From Allolobophora icterica (lineage: Eukaryota; Annelida; Clitellata; Crassiclitellata; Lumbricidae), in NCBI GenBank assembly GCA_963556255.1, contig OY744605.1, forward strand, positions 85,369,521 to 85,433,520: a stretch of 64,000 nucleotides of DNA, read 5' to 3'. Below, piece after piece: positions 1-11,770 of this stretch; position 1 is the stretch's first letter; every line of letters starts with the position of its first letter. The notes below the pieces were generated by a model that saw only the letters and a list, made by a program, of their open reading frames with translations, did not search any database and was not told the DNA's origin. The translations under genes were made by a program, and so were the position numbers.

Positions 1-346
1 TTTCTCTTTCTTCCTTCTCCCTTTGTTCTTTCTTTTCTTCCTCTCTCCTCTTTTCCTCCCTTTCTTCCTTCTCCTTCCGTTCCTCCCTTTGTTCTTCATA
101 TTTACGGATTTCGAACTCCAGACGGCGCTTCTGCAGCTCGTAATCCACTCCTGTTGGAGATATTGGACTACCCTTAAATTCCTCTTCCTCTTTTCCAATC
201 TCCATGGCCCATTCTTCCATTAATTGATTTCGATCCCATGACATAACATCATCTTCGTCCCTTCCTGCCTTCATAAGATACACCCTAAGGCGCTCAGACG
301 ACATTTTGCGAATATTCGCTTGCATCTCTGTTGGCAACGCTTCCAT
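1..346 (-). CDS. Gag N-terminus of an LTR retrotransposon (partial, runs off left edge)
   Basis: Reading leftward from the ATG at 346-344 there is an uninterrupted frame of 115 codons that leaves the window at base 1. The product begins MEALPTEMQANIRKMSSE and then has an acidic stretch and a Glu/Lys/Arg-rich, probably coiled-coil segment (about residues 75-115). The start is chosen because it is the first ATG after the primer-binding site and LTR of the same strand (850-1303). The N-terminus resembles the Gag at 32904-33923: both have a KMS-x-ER motif, a 'G..ED' turn and an 'L.EE.AM' helix at matching spacing. Gag would form the retrotransposon particle. Assignment rests on LTR and PBS context plus this similarity; the Ty3/Gypsy superfamily is inferred, since no pol is visible. 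Confidence 0.75.
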   Translation of the reverse strand, partial: MEALPTEMQANIRKMSSERLRVYLMKAGRDEDDVMSWDRNQLMEEWAMEIGKEEEEFKGSPISPTGVDYELQKRRLEFEIRKYEEQREERKEKEEREEKRREEEKKEQREKEERE

Positions 347-849
347 TTTTACAAACAGTCAGTCAACAACAATCAACAAAAAAAAACAGACACCACGCGG
401 CAAACCCGCCACACAAAAGGAAAATTCCACAACCCAAAGTGCAACTATGCAGTATCCAAAGAAGTACACTCGCCAAGTACGCAAAAACTATACAAGCTCA
501 CGCAAGTCTGGCCTCGATCACAACAATGGATCAAATTGCAAAGAAATAATCAGCAGATATTGAAAGAGAAATAATGGCTGCCTCCCACTCGGCTGCAACT
601 CCACTCTCTTTTCTCCTTCTCAGCCACGACAACACCTAGGATCTTACCCGTATGTTGACTGCTGTCTTCTGCTGTCTCAGCCGAACGACGCACTTCGTCC
701 GTCCGACTGTCGTATGCCGCTTCACCCGTCTCCCACGGTAGAAAGGCGTCTCGATCCGCTCGCTGTCTGGAACAGACCGTCTCTTGATCCTCCGGGTTGA
801 CTCCTTCCTCCGTCGGCTCGCGTCTTCTTCACCGGATCCAACACCGATG
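347..849 (-). other. 5' leader of the minus-strand LTR element
   Basis: About 500 bp lie between the primer-binding site and the gag ATG on the minus strand. No convincing ORF was seen. The short overlapping plus-strand ORFs at 306-574 cover part of it in three frames and look like chance. This is the place for packaging and leader signals in an LTR element; no specific signal could be identified. Confidence 0.5.
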
Positions 850-867
850 ATCCCACTTCTGACACCA
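850..867 (-). promoter_or_regulatory. Primer-binding site, tRNA-Leu
   Basis: On the minus strand this 18-mer reads TGGTGTCAGAAGTGGGAT. That is the complement of a tRNA-Leu 3' end (…ATCCCACTTCTGACA plus CCA) as I know it for CAG/CAA isoacceptors. It lies 4 nt from the LTR edge, the usual place for the minus-strand primer site. Confidence 0.8.
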
Positions 868-871
868 ATAA

Positions 872-1303
872 TGTCGCGGTCGACTCCTTCGATCGCAACG
901 ACGAACCAACGAAGGAACTATTAAAAGATCTTTAATTAAAAATAAAGTCGATTAAGTGTAGAGTAAGTCAACTCGTCTATCAAATATCACAATCGTAGAC
1001 AGCACACAGGTTGGCTGGTCTCGATTGAACGTCATACGATCAATGTTTCAACGTTTACAAATCTTCGTCAAAAGGCCCTTAATGTACAGCAGGTCTATCT
1101 TATATAGAGTTCTCCCGGTTTCCAGAACGTTCTGTGACGTCACTGTACTTTTCCCTGGAAAGTCCTACTGAACACGTATATCCTTGTTGCATGCACCGAA
1201 CTAATGTTGACAGCTTGCTGCAGAATTTTCCGTGCGTTGTAAACAAGCTTGTTGACGCGTCGGTTTTCTTCCCTTGATGCATGCACCCGCGTAGACCACG
1301 ACA
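872..1303 (-). mobile_element. 5' LTR (432 bp) of the minus-strand LTR retrotransposon
   Basis: On the minus strand the segment starts TGTCGTGG and ends CGCGACA, giving the canonical TG…CA ends within a short inverted repeat. Inside are a TATA box (minus-strand TATATAA, plus coordinates 1100-1106) and a possible polyadenylation signal ATTAAA (931-936). The flanking 5 bp outside the LTR on the plus strand are ATAAT (1304-1308), which predicts the target duplication at the unseen other end. The second LTR lies beyond the left edge. Confidence 0.8.
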
Positions 1304-2290
1304 ATAATACAGGATCCACTTGTCTGCTTTGTTTCAGCCGGAAGGCTACTTACTTACCTACTTTCTACGCATTATAGAAATGTGGCTATTGAATAGATTT
1401 ATTATCAAAAGAAAGTGTTAGCAAAACTGGATTTTATCTTATCCATAGCTCACAGGGAATCAAAATAAACAGATGACCCGTGAATGGTAATGAAACTCAG
1501 GCCACATGCCATTGGTACATTGTTTAAGATATCTAATTCCTGCCAAGGACCGCTGACATCGACCTAACCACGCCAGTAAGTGTGAGGAAAATCTAACTGT
1601 TGCCAGCATTTTAGTATAGATAGCGAAGGTGAAAACGTTTTAAGGGTGTCTAAAATGGTCTGGCGTTATCCGCGACAGTTTGAGGCAGATTGTTTAAATA
1701 TTGCAGAATATCTGAACTAATGTCATTTAATCTTCTGGCACCCTCAGTCTCATCCCGTAAAAGTTAGTATTCCTGATCTAAAGCAGTTTCAGAAAGGTCA
1801 AATTCTAAAATGCATACATGATACGCCATGGAAATTTCTTCTATTTGTCAGAGACTCAGATTCGAATAATGCTAAATCACACTAGCTTAACTGAGGGGAT
1901 GGAAGTGTGCAATGAAGATTTAGCTGTGGGGGTCCTGAGAAAGATTAGGGGGATTGAGCTTCCAACCCCCGACAATTGCCACCCGGCACAAGTTCTCAGC
2001 GCCATCGATTGATGCTTCGTTATGAGACTGTGGCTGTTAAAAGATACGTATATTATAATACTAACCCATATATTTAGGCCTATAATAATACATGCTATTC
2101 GGTTTAATTGATCAACTCCCAGGATAGGGCTGCTCGTGGAAGAACATGGAACGAAAGCTACCCCTGCAATGCATTTGTTGCCCCTATGATCCAGTGTTTA
2201 ACGACATGACTGTTGACATCGACCTTAACAGTTAAAACAATTTTCATTACATGGATGTAAACACAAAAGCTGATAAACCAACGCAACTAT
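1304..2290. repeat. Intergenic dispersed-repeat mosaic
   Basis: No gene. The 1640-1810 segment (motif alpha at about 1640, then GAGGCAGATTGTTTAAA and CTGGCACCCTCAGTCT) is repeated with divergence at 45415-45560. The 2010-2240 segment (cattCGGTTTAATTGATCA, gctcgtggaagaacat, then a beta motif) recurs at 24590-24850 and partly at 10405-10520 and 12690-12830. Confidence 0.6.
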
Positions 2291-2790
2291 TGAATATATA
2301 GCTTCGGTAGAAAATGATTTTCAGGTGTCTAACTGGAGTATAATTGTTACAGTCAAGTGACATCTTGTGTCTCCCAGATTTAAACAGTGTAACGATGTCT
2401 CATGGCAACATAAGCAGATGATGTCGTCAGAAATGATCTCTCTCTGTCTCTGTCTCTGTCTCTCTGTCTCTGTCTCTATGTCTGTGTGTTTGTGTCCGTC
2501 TCCGTGTCCCTCTCCCCTCTCTCCCCGCCCCCTCCCTCTCCCTCTCCTCTCCCTCTCCGTCTCTCTGTCTCTCTTTCTGTCTTTGTCTCTGTCTCTGTCT
2601 CTGTCTCTGCCTCTGCCCCTGTATGTGTCTCTGTCTCTCTCCTTTATTCCTTTATTAACTGTCCACCAGCAGTATAAATGTCTTCAAAATCGTTCAATTG
2701 TTAGCTGCATTTATCTTAATGACTTAATTTATCCAGATGCGGAGTGTGCAGTTCCATTTCACTTACTGAAATGATTTTCAAATAAATCCG
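2291..2790 (+). repeat. Repeat R copy with CTGTCT microsatellite
   Basis: Begins with alpha (GAATATATAGCTTCGG … AGGTGTCTAA at 2293-2336) and a beta-like ACATCTTGTG (2350). An interrupted (TCTCTG)n/(TCTCCC)n tract follows (about 2437-2645), then CCTTTATTAACTGTC and GTATAAAT. The same order recurs elsewhere with different microsatellites. ORFs in this tract are simple Ser/Leu/Cys/Val repeats and not genes. Confidence 0.7.
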
Positions 2791-3835
2791 TCAAATTTGA
2801 GTCAAAAGAAATACAACACTTATTAGCAAGTGAGCCACACATTCACAAGACGTTCTATTCATTTAATAGATGACGTAGGAAAACTGCCTACCTATTCATA
2901 ATCGCAACTCTTATACAAAGAGTATCTTTCGACTTCAGATTAAACTTACATCTTCCAGTGTGCTTGTAGTTGTAATCTGTGGTACAGCTGTAAAGTAAGT
3001 GGACGTGGTTCTCCCAACAGGTGGAATAATATTCCTTCAGATCTGCAAGTTCTTTTTACTAGGGATTCGATTAGAGAGCCTTGAAGAGCATAAGAAGTCG
3101 TTGACCATTTAGGTCGAATAATGCGGTGACCTTCAGTTCATCGTCCACCTGGCGAAAGAGAAGGACACCATAGCCTACAATTCGATGAACCACAACGAAC
3201 TGGCTTAGACATGACATATTTTCTTCAATAAACGAATGTACATACGAATATACACATGGAATAAATATGTGTCGAGATATATCTTCCACCTGCTTACCCT
3301 CGCCAAATCAGCTATAATGAATACAGTGACCGTGCACTATCAGTGAAAATGGGAGGGGGAGGGAGAGTACTGGTCACCCTTCCTCATATGCCGAGACTGA
3401 AAAAATGAAGTCGATAACACTTCATACCCTTACTGACGCAGGACTGCTCTTCTTATAAGTAGCAAAGCAAGTATTAAGACCGATCGATTAGGATTGGATT
3501 CCATTATATATAGTTTAACATCTTTTGAAATCAGAGACCATTTACATCAACAGGAAGCTATCAGAAGAATACGTAAATTGTTGAATTTCCGCTGTATATT
3601 ACCAGCTGGAAATCTGTACTTAAAGGTGTCTAAGCGCAGCTCGGTAATTGTGCACTAAGTTAGCTCGTGAATAAAATAGGCTAAAATTTCTCTTCGGCTC
3701 CAGCTTCATAATTTACACGCTTTATGCATGATTTGTATAACACTAGACAACACGCACAGCTGCTTCAAACGATAAAAAAGTTACTAACGACCTGGTTCTA
3801 AATTTCTCAAGCGTGTATATTATCGTATCGTATCA
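2791..3835. other. Intergenic, no gene recognised
   Basis: Non-coding in all frames beyond short chance ORFs. One alpha copy (TTAAAGGTGTCTAAG) sits near 3620. Around 3345-3410 there is a stretch related to the tail of the minus-strand SINEs at 21360 and 28560 (CATATGCCGAGA). Nothing else identifiable. Confidence 0.4.
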
Positions 3836-4545
3836 TATCTAGTAATTTATAAGGCGCCTCTCGCAGTTTAAACTATTCAGAGGCGCCCTCAGTGCATGAG
3901 CCCCGTGGAAACAGAAACGTCTTGAGCAAGCGAGTAGATGTAGGGGAGATTCCCATCATGACTTTAGTTCGAAGTCGAGATGGGAGACCATTCCAGGCGG
4001 AGGGACCTGTTACAGCAAAAGCTCGACGTTGGGCCAGAGTGGTCCTTGTACGAGGGACAAAGAGATCAAGATGGCCAGTAGAGCGCAAAGGACGAGCAGA
4101 AGTTGCAGAGAGAGGTTGCCGCATAAGGTCAGAGAGATATTTAGGGGCAAGCTGTAGCTGGGACTTGGAAACCAGAAGGAGGATCTTATACTGGATACGC
4201 GAAGTAATCGGGAGCCAGTGTAAGACTTCAATCATATATGTGGAGAAATGAGCAAAGCGAGGAAGACGTGCAATGAGCCTAGCAGCAGCATTTAAGACTG
4301 ACTGGAGGGTGAGAGCCGTAGCATGGGAAGACCGAGGAGGAGAGAGTTACAGTAGTCAACCCGAGAGCAAATGAATGCATGTACAATGGAGGTAAAGACA
4401 GTGGGTATAGTGGATCGCCTGATAGCTCTCAGTCGTCTCAGTTGGAAGAAGCAGGAGCGAGTCAAAGTCGAGATATGTTCGGTAAAGGTGAGAGAGGAGT
4501 CAAGAGTGACACCCAAATTATGCTGCTGAAGGACTCCTATGGCTG
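3836..4545 (-). pseudogene. L2/CR1-type retrotransposon, 5'-truncated 3' end
   Basis: Two collinear minus-strand frames (4549-4292, then 4235-3873) encode the C-terminal reverse-transcriptase region: 'VRDLGVTLDSSLTF…HI' type sequence, 'VHAFICSRVDYCNSLL', 'VLHWLP' and the terminal 'WNGLPSRLR…LLKTFLF', the standard ending of L2-lineage proteins. A frame break lies between the two parts. The 3' end has the GCGCCTCT/AGAGGCGC stem (3854-3886) and a (GATAC)n tail (about 3820-3835). The 5' truncation abuts a beta motif. Dead copy. Confidence 0.88.
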
Positions 4546-4602
4546 CCATGGACGTTGATGGCGACCTTAAACGTTTCCAACTGTTTTCATCTTACATGTA
4601 TG

Positions 4603-6044
4603 CAGGGGCGTCCATCCCCCTTACGCCTATGACGCATTCCCCCCCAGATGTAATCAGATCCCCCCCGCCACAACGACATCCCCAGATGATTGGCCGACTG
4701 TCGACAAAAGAGAAAATATCGATTACCGAACTCTGAAGCACAATTTTACTCTTGAATTCTGTAACTTTCCGCTCGCTAAGAAAGCAACATTACCGTATGC
4801 ATTATAAAATATGAAGGCTTGACGATGATGACGAGCAAAAAACACACCTGTCGAAAGGACAGTGGATTGAAAGTAGGCCTAGTTATGTTAAGAAAGAGGC
4901 ATACCGCCATAGCGGCCAGACAGTAGGCCTATACAAACGTAGTAACATATGTAGGCCCTACTAAAATTACAACAGGTGCTTCTTCAGAGGAGCAGAGTGC
5001 GTAGCCAAGTGATCAACAATTTCGTCTAGTTTTAGTGATAGAGTAGCATCTCGTTAACAGGCTAATACTGTCCGAGGTGCAAACCAGTCATCAACCATGG
5101 TTGATCTCAGTCGATTTTTCACAATGCGGATGCGACTCATTACTCACTCAGCTGAGCGGCTGCAGTCACCGCATGGGAGATCAGGATTTCAATCCACTGT
5201 CCTTTCGACAGATGTGTCTTTTGCTCGTCATCATTGTCACTGTCTAGTTGAATTAGTTCCAGTCTTACATCGTTTGGAATCAAGTCGTTTAGAGGCACAA
5301 GGTCTTGTACGGCGCGATATGCGTGTCGAAACTCCTCGAGCTCGGTTTGCACTACCTGTGGGTATAGTGCAAACCGAGCTGCACAAAATTTATACATAGC
5401 TTGTAGTCTTCCACTTGTGGTGTGTAGTACAATGTATGCGCCATTTGTCACTACGGATAAGCATGCCGCATAACGGCTCGCAACATTTATACTTCATTAA
5501 TACATTGTCTCTGGGCATGATTACTAGTAAAATGAAATTGCGAAGTGTTAGCACTTCAAAATTAAGAAACGCTTATAAATCAAAGTATCTCATCTTGCGG
5601 GAGGCCACGTCAACCAAAGAGTACCCCTCCATTCACCCCTACGCCGCAGTCACCCCAGAGACGAGGAATCTGATACCGGCCGACTTGTGTCCAAGCCGAG
5701 CTGCTATCTGCCTACCTCTCTGCCTGTCTGCCTCTGTTCCACCCTACCGGCCGGGAGTCAGCTCTGCAGGGTTGATGGGGCTACAAGGGATCGTGGAGGA
5801 GAAGAGGGCAATACAGGGCTGTATATGTGGGCTGTTACATTAAAACACTAGAATCTCCTTTGGTCTGAGATTGAATATGCCGCGTACGATACGCCAACAT
5901 TATGAAATTGACTAATCGATTAATCACTTAAATGGAAAGAATGAGCAGACGTTTAACTTTAATGTACTAAAAAATTCTTCTTTCCCCCCCTGAAAAGGCT
6001 ATGAAGATTTCTGCTTCATTCCCCCCATAGGATGGACGCCCCTG
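4603..6044. mobile_element. hAT-type DNA transposon, 1442 bp, with 8-bp TSD
   Basis: Ends are CAGGGGCGTCCATCC and its inverse (15-bp terminal inverted repeats), flanked by the exact 8-bp duplication CATGTATG at 4595-4602 and 6045-6052. Eight-bp duplications with CAGGGG-type ends are diagnostic of hAT elements. An uninterrupted copy of the target region is near 10550-10580 (…CTAAGGTGCAAATCTGCAGTGACTAGC aligns across the junction when this element is removed). No intact transposase is visible, so it is non-autonomous or decayed; it contains the ORF at 5140-5451. A second family member begins at 63973. Confidence 0.87.
5140..5451 (-). CDS. Unrecognised ORF inside the hAT element
   Basis: A minus-strand open frame of 103 codons that begins with GTG; the first ATG is internal (codon 19). 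The product has an acidic, helical-looking middle (QTELEEF, LIQLDSDNDDEQ) and no motif I recognise. A 16-bp perfect hairpin (5339-5354 with 5365-5380) lies within the frame. It could be a decayed transposase piece, a captured exon, or chance. No RNase-H DDE motif or zinc finger is seen. Confidence 0.2.
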   Translation of the reverse strand: MTNGAYIVLHTTSGRLQAMYKFCAARFALYPQVVQTELEEFRHAYRAVQDLVPLNDLIPNDVRLELIQLDSDNDDEQKTHLSKGQWIEILISHAVTAAAQLSE

Positions 6045-6052
6045 CATGTATG

Positions 6053-6730
6053 AATCTGAAGTGACTAGCGATGGATGGATCCAGAGTTTAACGACATATT
6101 TTGGCAACAAAGGCCGTTGACGTCGACAAAAATTATTTTGCGATATTGTACGCAATGGTTAGGAGGTTGTGCGATAAAACGCAATTGTTGAGTATAGTGG
6201 GCTCGGCTAAAAATAAAAATGAGTTAGAGGTTTCTTAACTTAGTATTATTGTAACGGTCAAACGACATCTTGTAGCTATTAACAATCTGTGGGATGTAAT
6301 TATGGAACATGCGCGAATGTCGAATATATAGATTGAGTTTAAATTAATTTAGAGGTGTCCAAATGGAGTAATTTTTTAACGGTCAAACGACATCTTGTGA
6401 CTACCAGAGTTTTTCAATGAACTAAAACTGTTTTACAACGTCTTACGGCAACAGAGGCCGTTGAAGCTTTACAGAAATGATCTTAAACAGGTTTCACTGT
6501 TCGGATGTGATAAAACGAATCCCTGTTATTTTTTTCCCATGGACTGTGCTTGTCTCTATCCGCCAGAATCCACCTTTCTCTCTCTGTGTCTCTGTCTGTA
6601 TCTGTCTCTGTCTATCTCTGGCGCTCACTCTCTCTCCTCTAGTCTCTCTCCCTGTCTGCTTCGTACAGTCTGCAGCCTCTCTTTCTTATTTTGCCTTCCT
6701 CCACACTATAATGTACTACTGTATGCGATA
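6053..6730 (+). repeat. Repeat R copy, first part
   Basis: Contains beta (TTTAACGACATATTTTGGC … CCGTTGACGTCGAC, 6088-6126), two alpha-type sequences (about 6190-6240 and 6328-6375), further ACATCTTGTG copies (6264, 6386), a CT-rich tract (6565-6660) and the GCAGCCTCTCTTTCTTATTTTG / ACACTATAATGTACTA block. Interrupted at about 6730 by a retrotransposon fragment. Confidence 0.65.
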
Positions 6731-6880
6731 AACTTTGTATAGAGGGTTTTAAATTATCACTTGAATTAGTTTTGAAATGAGATGAGATTTCTATTCATTA
6801 TTTTATTTATCTGTGATTGCTACAAATTGCGTTGTGTCAAACAGTTAGACGAATAAACGAATATTTGATTTGATTTGATC
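6731..6880 (+). mobile_element. Short 3' fragment of a non-LTR retrotransposon
   Basis: About 150 bp that interrupt the R copy between TACTACTGTATG and TGACACCTTTATTAAC, which are adjacent in other R copies. It ends in GAATAAACGAATATTTGATTTGATTTGATC, a 3' end with a (TTGAT)n tail. It is too short to encode anything. Confidence 0.5.
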
Positions 6881-7069
6881 TGACACCTTTATTAACTTCC
6901 TACCAGATGGCATAAATACTATAATCTTCAAACGAATTCGATTGCTAGTGAATCAGAGGAAGCAGACATAACTACGTCGTTACCGATGACCAAACGTAAT
7001 GGTCGAATATGTATCTTTGTTTAAAACTTATTTAGGGGTGTCTTGATGCAGTATAATTTTTTTTATTTT

Positions 7070-7290
7070 TGATATTTCGCTAGCGCCTCCTCAAGTCTAC
7101 TACTATTCAGAGGCGCTCCCGACTACAGCATTTGATACTGTGTCAGAGTTTTCACGCTGAAGCGCCACGAGCAATCGCGAGTGAAGGACTTCCCCAAGTT
7201 CCGTACGCAGCGGCTAGAGTGAGATTCGAACCTGCAACCCTCCGGTCACAAGGCGCCGAACTTACCACGCCCCAAATAATTGAATAATAC
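7070..7290 (-). pseudogene. L2-lineage 3' terminal fragment
   Basis: Contains the L2-type 3' stem (GCGCCTCCTCAAG … CAGAGGCGC, about 7083-7114) next to a T-rich tail. The rest is too decayed to translate. It interrupts a copy of repeat R just after the alpha motif at 7035. Confidence 0.5.
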
Positions 7291-7860
7291 AATGAATAAC
7301 TGTAACGGTCAAACGTCTCTTGGCGGCTTATACAGTTGTTGATGTCTACCTTCCCGTTAAGAGGATTCAAATAGTTTAATAACGTCTTTTGACAACAAAT
7401 TATCTAAAACAAAATACGGCTGGATCCCTTTTTTTACTTACATTGAGAGTATTTGTCTCTATCTCCTTGATTCTGTCTGTCCTTCTCCCTCTGTTTCTGT
7501 ATCTGTATCTGTCTGTCTGTATGTCCGTCTCTTTCTATTTCTACGTGCAGTCTGCTGTCTTTCATTCTCGTTTTGTCTTTCTAGTTTCTACACAGTACAA
7601 TAATTTTTATACTCTGTCAATGTGCACTTAACACCTTTATTTACGGGTAAACAAACGGTATAAATACCATTCAAACTCCACAATATGACTTGCTTTACAT
7701 TTAGCTTTCTTAGCAGACCCAAAATATTTTACGGTATTATTGTGGGAACAATAGATTAAGATCCTCACGCGAAATAACAGCTGTTTAAAAATTTCTCTTT
7801 TCAAAAACCATTAATTTTTCAGGGGCCTCTGGAACCTAAGCATATTCTCTAATTGCTCCT
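7291..7860 (+). repeat. Repeat R copy
   Basis: Continues R after the L2 fragment: beta-like segment, GATGTCTACCTTCCCGTTAA, TAACGTCTTTTGACAAC, a short CTGTMT tract (7440-7545), GTGCAGTCTGCTGTCTTTCA and CACCTTTATTTACGGGTAAAC. No gene. Confidence 0.6.
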
Positions 7861-8180
7861 GGTTAATTAATTATCACAGTGGACCTAGTTCTACTCTCCG
7901 GTAGAGTCAAAAATTCATTTATTGCACGGCTTACATTGTATTGTATTGTATTGTATTGTATTGTATGTGTCAAGTTATTGCTTATGTTGGTTTCTCTAGT
8001 TAGCACCCATCTTCCACATGAATTGTGTGATCCGCTCCTCAGCCTTTCTTTTCCTCTGTTCCAAAAATGACTGATGTCATTTAACGCTCGTGAATTGGCT
8101 GGTGTCCTGCGCTTGGCCTTTGAGTGGCGCTTTAGAAGTTTGGAGATTACAATTACGATTACGATTACGATGTCCGTTTC
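7861..8180 (+). pseudogene. L2-type 3' end fragments with (TTGTA)n and (ATTACG)n
   Basis: A (TTGTA)n run (7936-7966) precedes sequence matching the 'W/N-G/R-LP' region of L2 proteins (CATCTTCCACATGAATTG…CTCAGCCTTTCTTTTCC). The conserved L2-tail block follows: TCGTGAATTGGCTGGTGTCCTGCGC and TTTGAGTGGCGCTTTAGAAG, ending in (ATTACG)n at 8146-8172. The block recurs in reverse at 53340-53420 and 46735-46800. Decayed. Confidence 0.55.
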
Positions 8181-8876
<696 letters not shown>

Positions 8877-9410
8877 TGCTATATAAAACACATGAATAGC
8901 GTCGAACTCCTCTTTATGCAGGCTTGAGACTGGCACCATCCAAAAACAGCAGTGGCGGAGTTTTATGGTTGTATGGGTGGTCATGAAGGCGTCGTTAAAT
9001 AAACTGTTCAAAATAATCCCACACCTCTTTAGGTGTAATATTTACCCTATTCGCGGTACTGTTATTATTTGTCATCGAGAATTTATTCGGTAAGTGCAAA
9101 GTTCCGGCAACCTTTCTAACTTAACATACCTTTAAAACCATTGCCCCCGACGCAATAATAATCATCGAATGGAACGGAGCGCATTAGCTAACTGCATCTT
9201 GTCATGTCGTTCACATGGCATTACACAAGAATGCTAAATAATATTAAGTATTTTCAGTCCAAGAATTTCTTTCGTTTCATTTTGATTACTTATTTGCTTA
9301 AAACGCTATGCCTTGATTGGTAGAAGATGCTGTACACTATTTATCATTATGACGTTAACTCATTGCACTTTTCTGTTCTTTTCTTTGGCTCATTTTCTAT
9401 CTCCTTCTGC
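8877..9410. other. Intergenic with degraded alpha and gamma motifs
   Basis: No gene. A gamma fragment (GCAGGCTTGAGACTGGCACCAT) is at about 8918. An inverse alpha relative (CCTTTAAAACCATTGCCCCCGACGC) is at about 9130; the same layout occurs near 55845. Confidence 0.4.
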
Positions 9411-9490
9411 TTCCAAACAGTGTAGCGGTTAGCGTGCTGGACTGTCAATCGAAAGGTCGGGGTTCAAATCCCCGTCACGGCAGAAATACG
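9411..9490 (+). mobile_element. tRNA-derived SINE head (Asp-like, anticodon loop GTC)
   Basis: Contains an A box (TAGCGGTTAGCGTGC), a loop reading CTGTCAA and a perfect B box/T arm (GGTCGGGGTTCAAATCCCC). The 3' acceptor half (TCACGGC) has no partner 5' of the A box, so this is a SINE or pseudogene, not a working tRNA. Minus-strand relatives with the same order are at 21540-21612 and 28680-28750. Confidence 0.7.
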
Positions 9491-10180
9491 GGTCGAATTT
9501 TCTGTTCATGTGAAGCGTCTCGATGTTGGTAAGAGTCAAAATTGGCGCCTCGTAAACAATGTATTAAACATACAAATTATGGTTGGTGAAGAAAATCCAG
9601 CTGATTTATTGATGATACTAATTATATTACGAAAGTACTAAGTTGTGCTTAAACACCTCTAAGTTTTGTTGAAGGAACGCTACTTATTCACGTCTATTTG
9701 CAAATGAGCAGTCAGAAATGATTAATTGAAAAGTTTTAATAAAACAGAACTCAACTCTACGTAACGTGGAAATATAATTTTCGTGGTCTTGTTGACATAA
9801 TATTGTGAGACTTTAGATCTGTTTGTAGAATTCTTTATTGTCATTCGATATGAATGTCTCTTTTCGAATAGTGTTCAGTAGTAGACGATTGCTCTGTTAC
9901 ACTGACGATGATGAAATAGCTACGACATTCCACCAACTAGCCTACAAGAACTTCTATTCTAAACTCTCAAGGCGAACGCCTAGTATCTACTTGGTATAGA
10001 CCATTATTCTACAACGTCTGTCTGAGTCAAATCTCGCCCAGAATGTTCTGCCTCTTCGCGAGCGTCCGATTGCGAGAACGGCAAGAATACAACTCTCCCG
10101 AACTTCTTTGGCAATCCCTCTTCTTTCTCCGGCCCGGCTATCTACCATCCTCCGTGGTCACTTCCTCCCTTTCTCCAGTC
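9491..10180. other. Intergenic; copy of the 41.3/42.5-kb repeat, then unknown
   Basis: The 9525-9700 part (aaaatTGGCGCCTCGTAAA, TTTATTGATGATACTAATTA, CTTAAACACCTCTAAG) is a divergent copy of 41330-41490 and 42490-42665. From 9793 to 10160 the ends are TGAC…GGTCA with a minus-strand AATAAA, which suggested a solo LTR. The flanks (CTTGT, CTTCC) do not match, so I leave it unassigned. Confidence 0.4.
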
Positions 10181-10420
10181 AAATCCTGGAACCTTATTTT
10201 TGCAGTTTACTCAAGAGTTGATGTGTAGAGTTGTATAATATTGTGGACGGCTTGCTTTGTGTATTATGTATCAAGTTTAAGTTATTTTGGCCCTCTAGTT
10301 GGAACGGTCTTCCACATGAATTGCGTCATCATCTCCTCAGCCTTTCTCTTCCACTATTCAGGAAACGCCTGAAGTCCGAAAGATGGCGACTGGTGTTCCT
10401 TGTGGAAGAACATCGAACGA
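10181..10420 (+). pseudogene. L2-type 3' coding remnant
   Basis: The frame at 10280-10390 reads 'PSSWNGLPHELR…LSLPLFRKRLKSERW', the terminal motif of L2-lineage proteins (W-N-G-L-P, then a basic helix). Related sequence is at 7980-8060 and 11640-11745. Only the last about 40 codons survive. Confidence 0.55.
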
Positions 10421-11450
<1,030 letters not shown>

Positions 11451-11770
11451 GGCTGAAACCATAGCATATTCTTTACTTGCTCCTGGTTTATTAATTCACA
11501 CAGTGGAACTAGGCTATTTCTACTCTGCATTACAGTCAAAGCCTGTAACCTTATTTTTGCCGTTTAACTCGTGAGTTGATGTGCAGAGTTGTATAATATT
11601 GTGCACTGCTTACTTTGTGTATATGTGTCAAGGTTGCCTATGTTGGTCCCTCTAGTTTGAACCGTCTTCCACATAAATTGCGTCATCAGCTCCTCATCAG
11701 CCTTTCTTTCTCGTCCCCTATTCCGGAAACATCTGAAATGAAAGATGGCGGCACATCCGGTCGCCGTCAA
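11451..11770 (+). pseudogene. L2-type 3' remnant
   Basis: Close relative of 10185-10400: TTATTTTTGCCGTTTAACTC, GTTGTATAATATTGTG, then CCCTCTAGTTTGAACCGTCTTCC and TCATCAGCCTTTCTTTCTC. Frames are broken. Confidence 0.45.

Noticed and set aside
9411..9490. Functional tRNA-Asp
   Set aside because: T arm and anticodon loop are good, but the acceptor stem does not pair and relatives are SINE heads.
9793..10160. Solo LTR on the minus strand
   Set aside because: Ends TGAC/GTCA and an AATAAA are suggestive, but the flanking 5-mers CTTGT and CTTCC differ and no second copy was seen.
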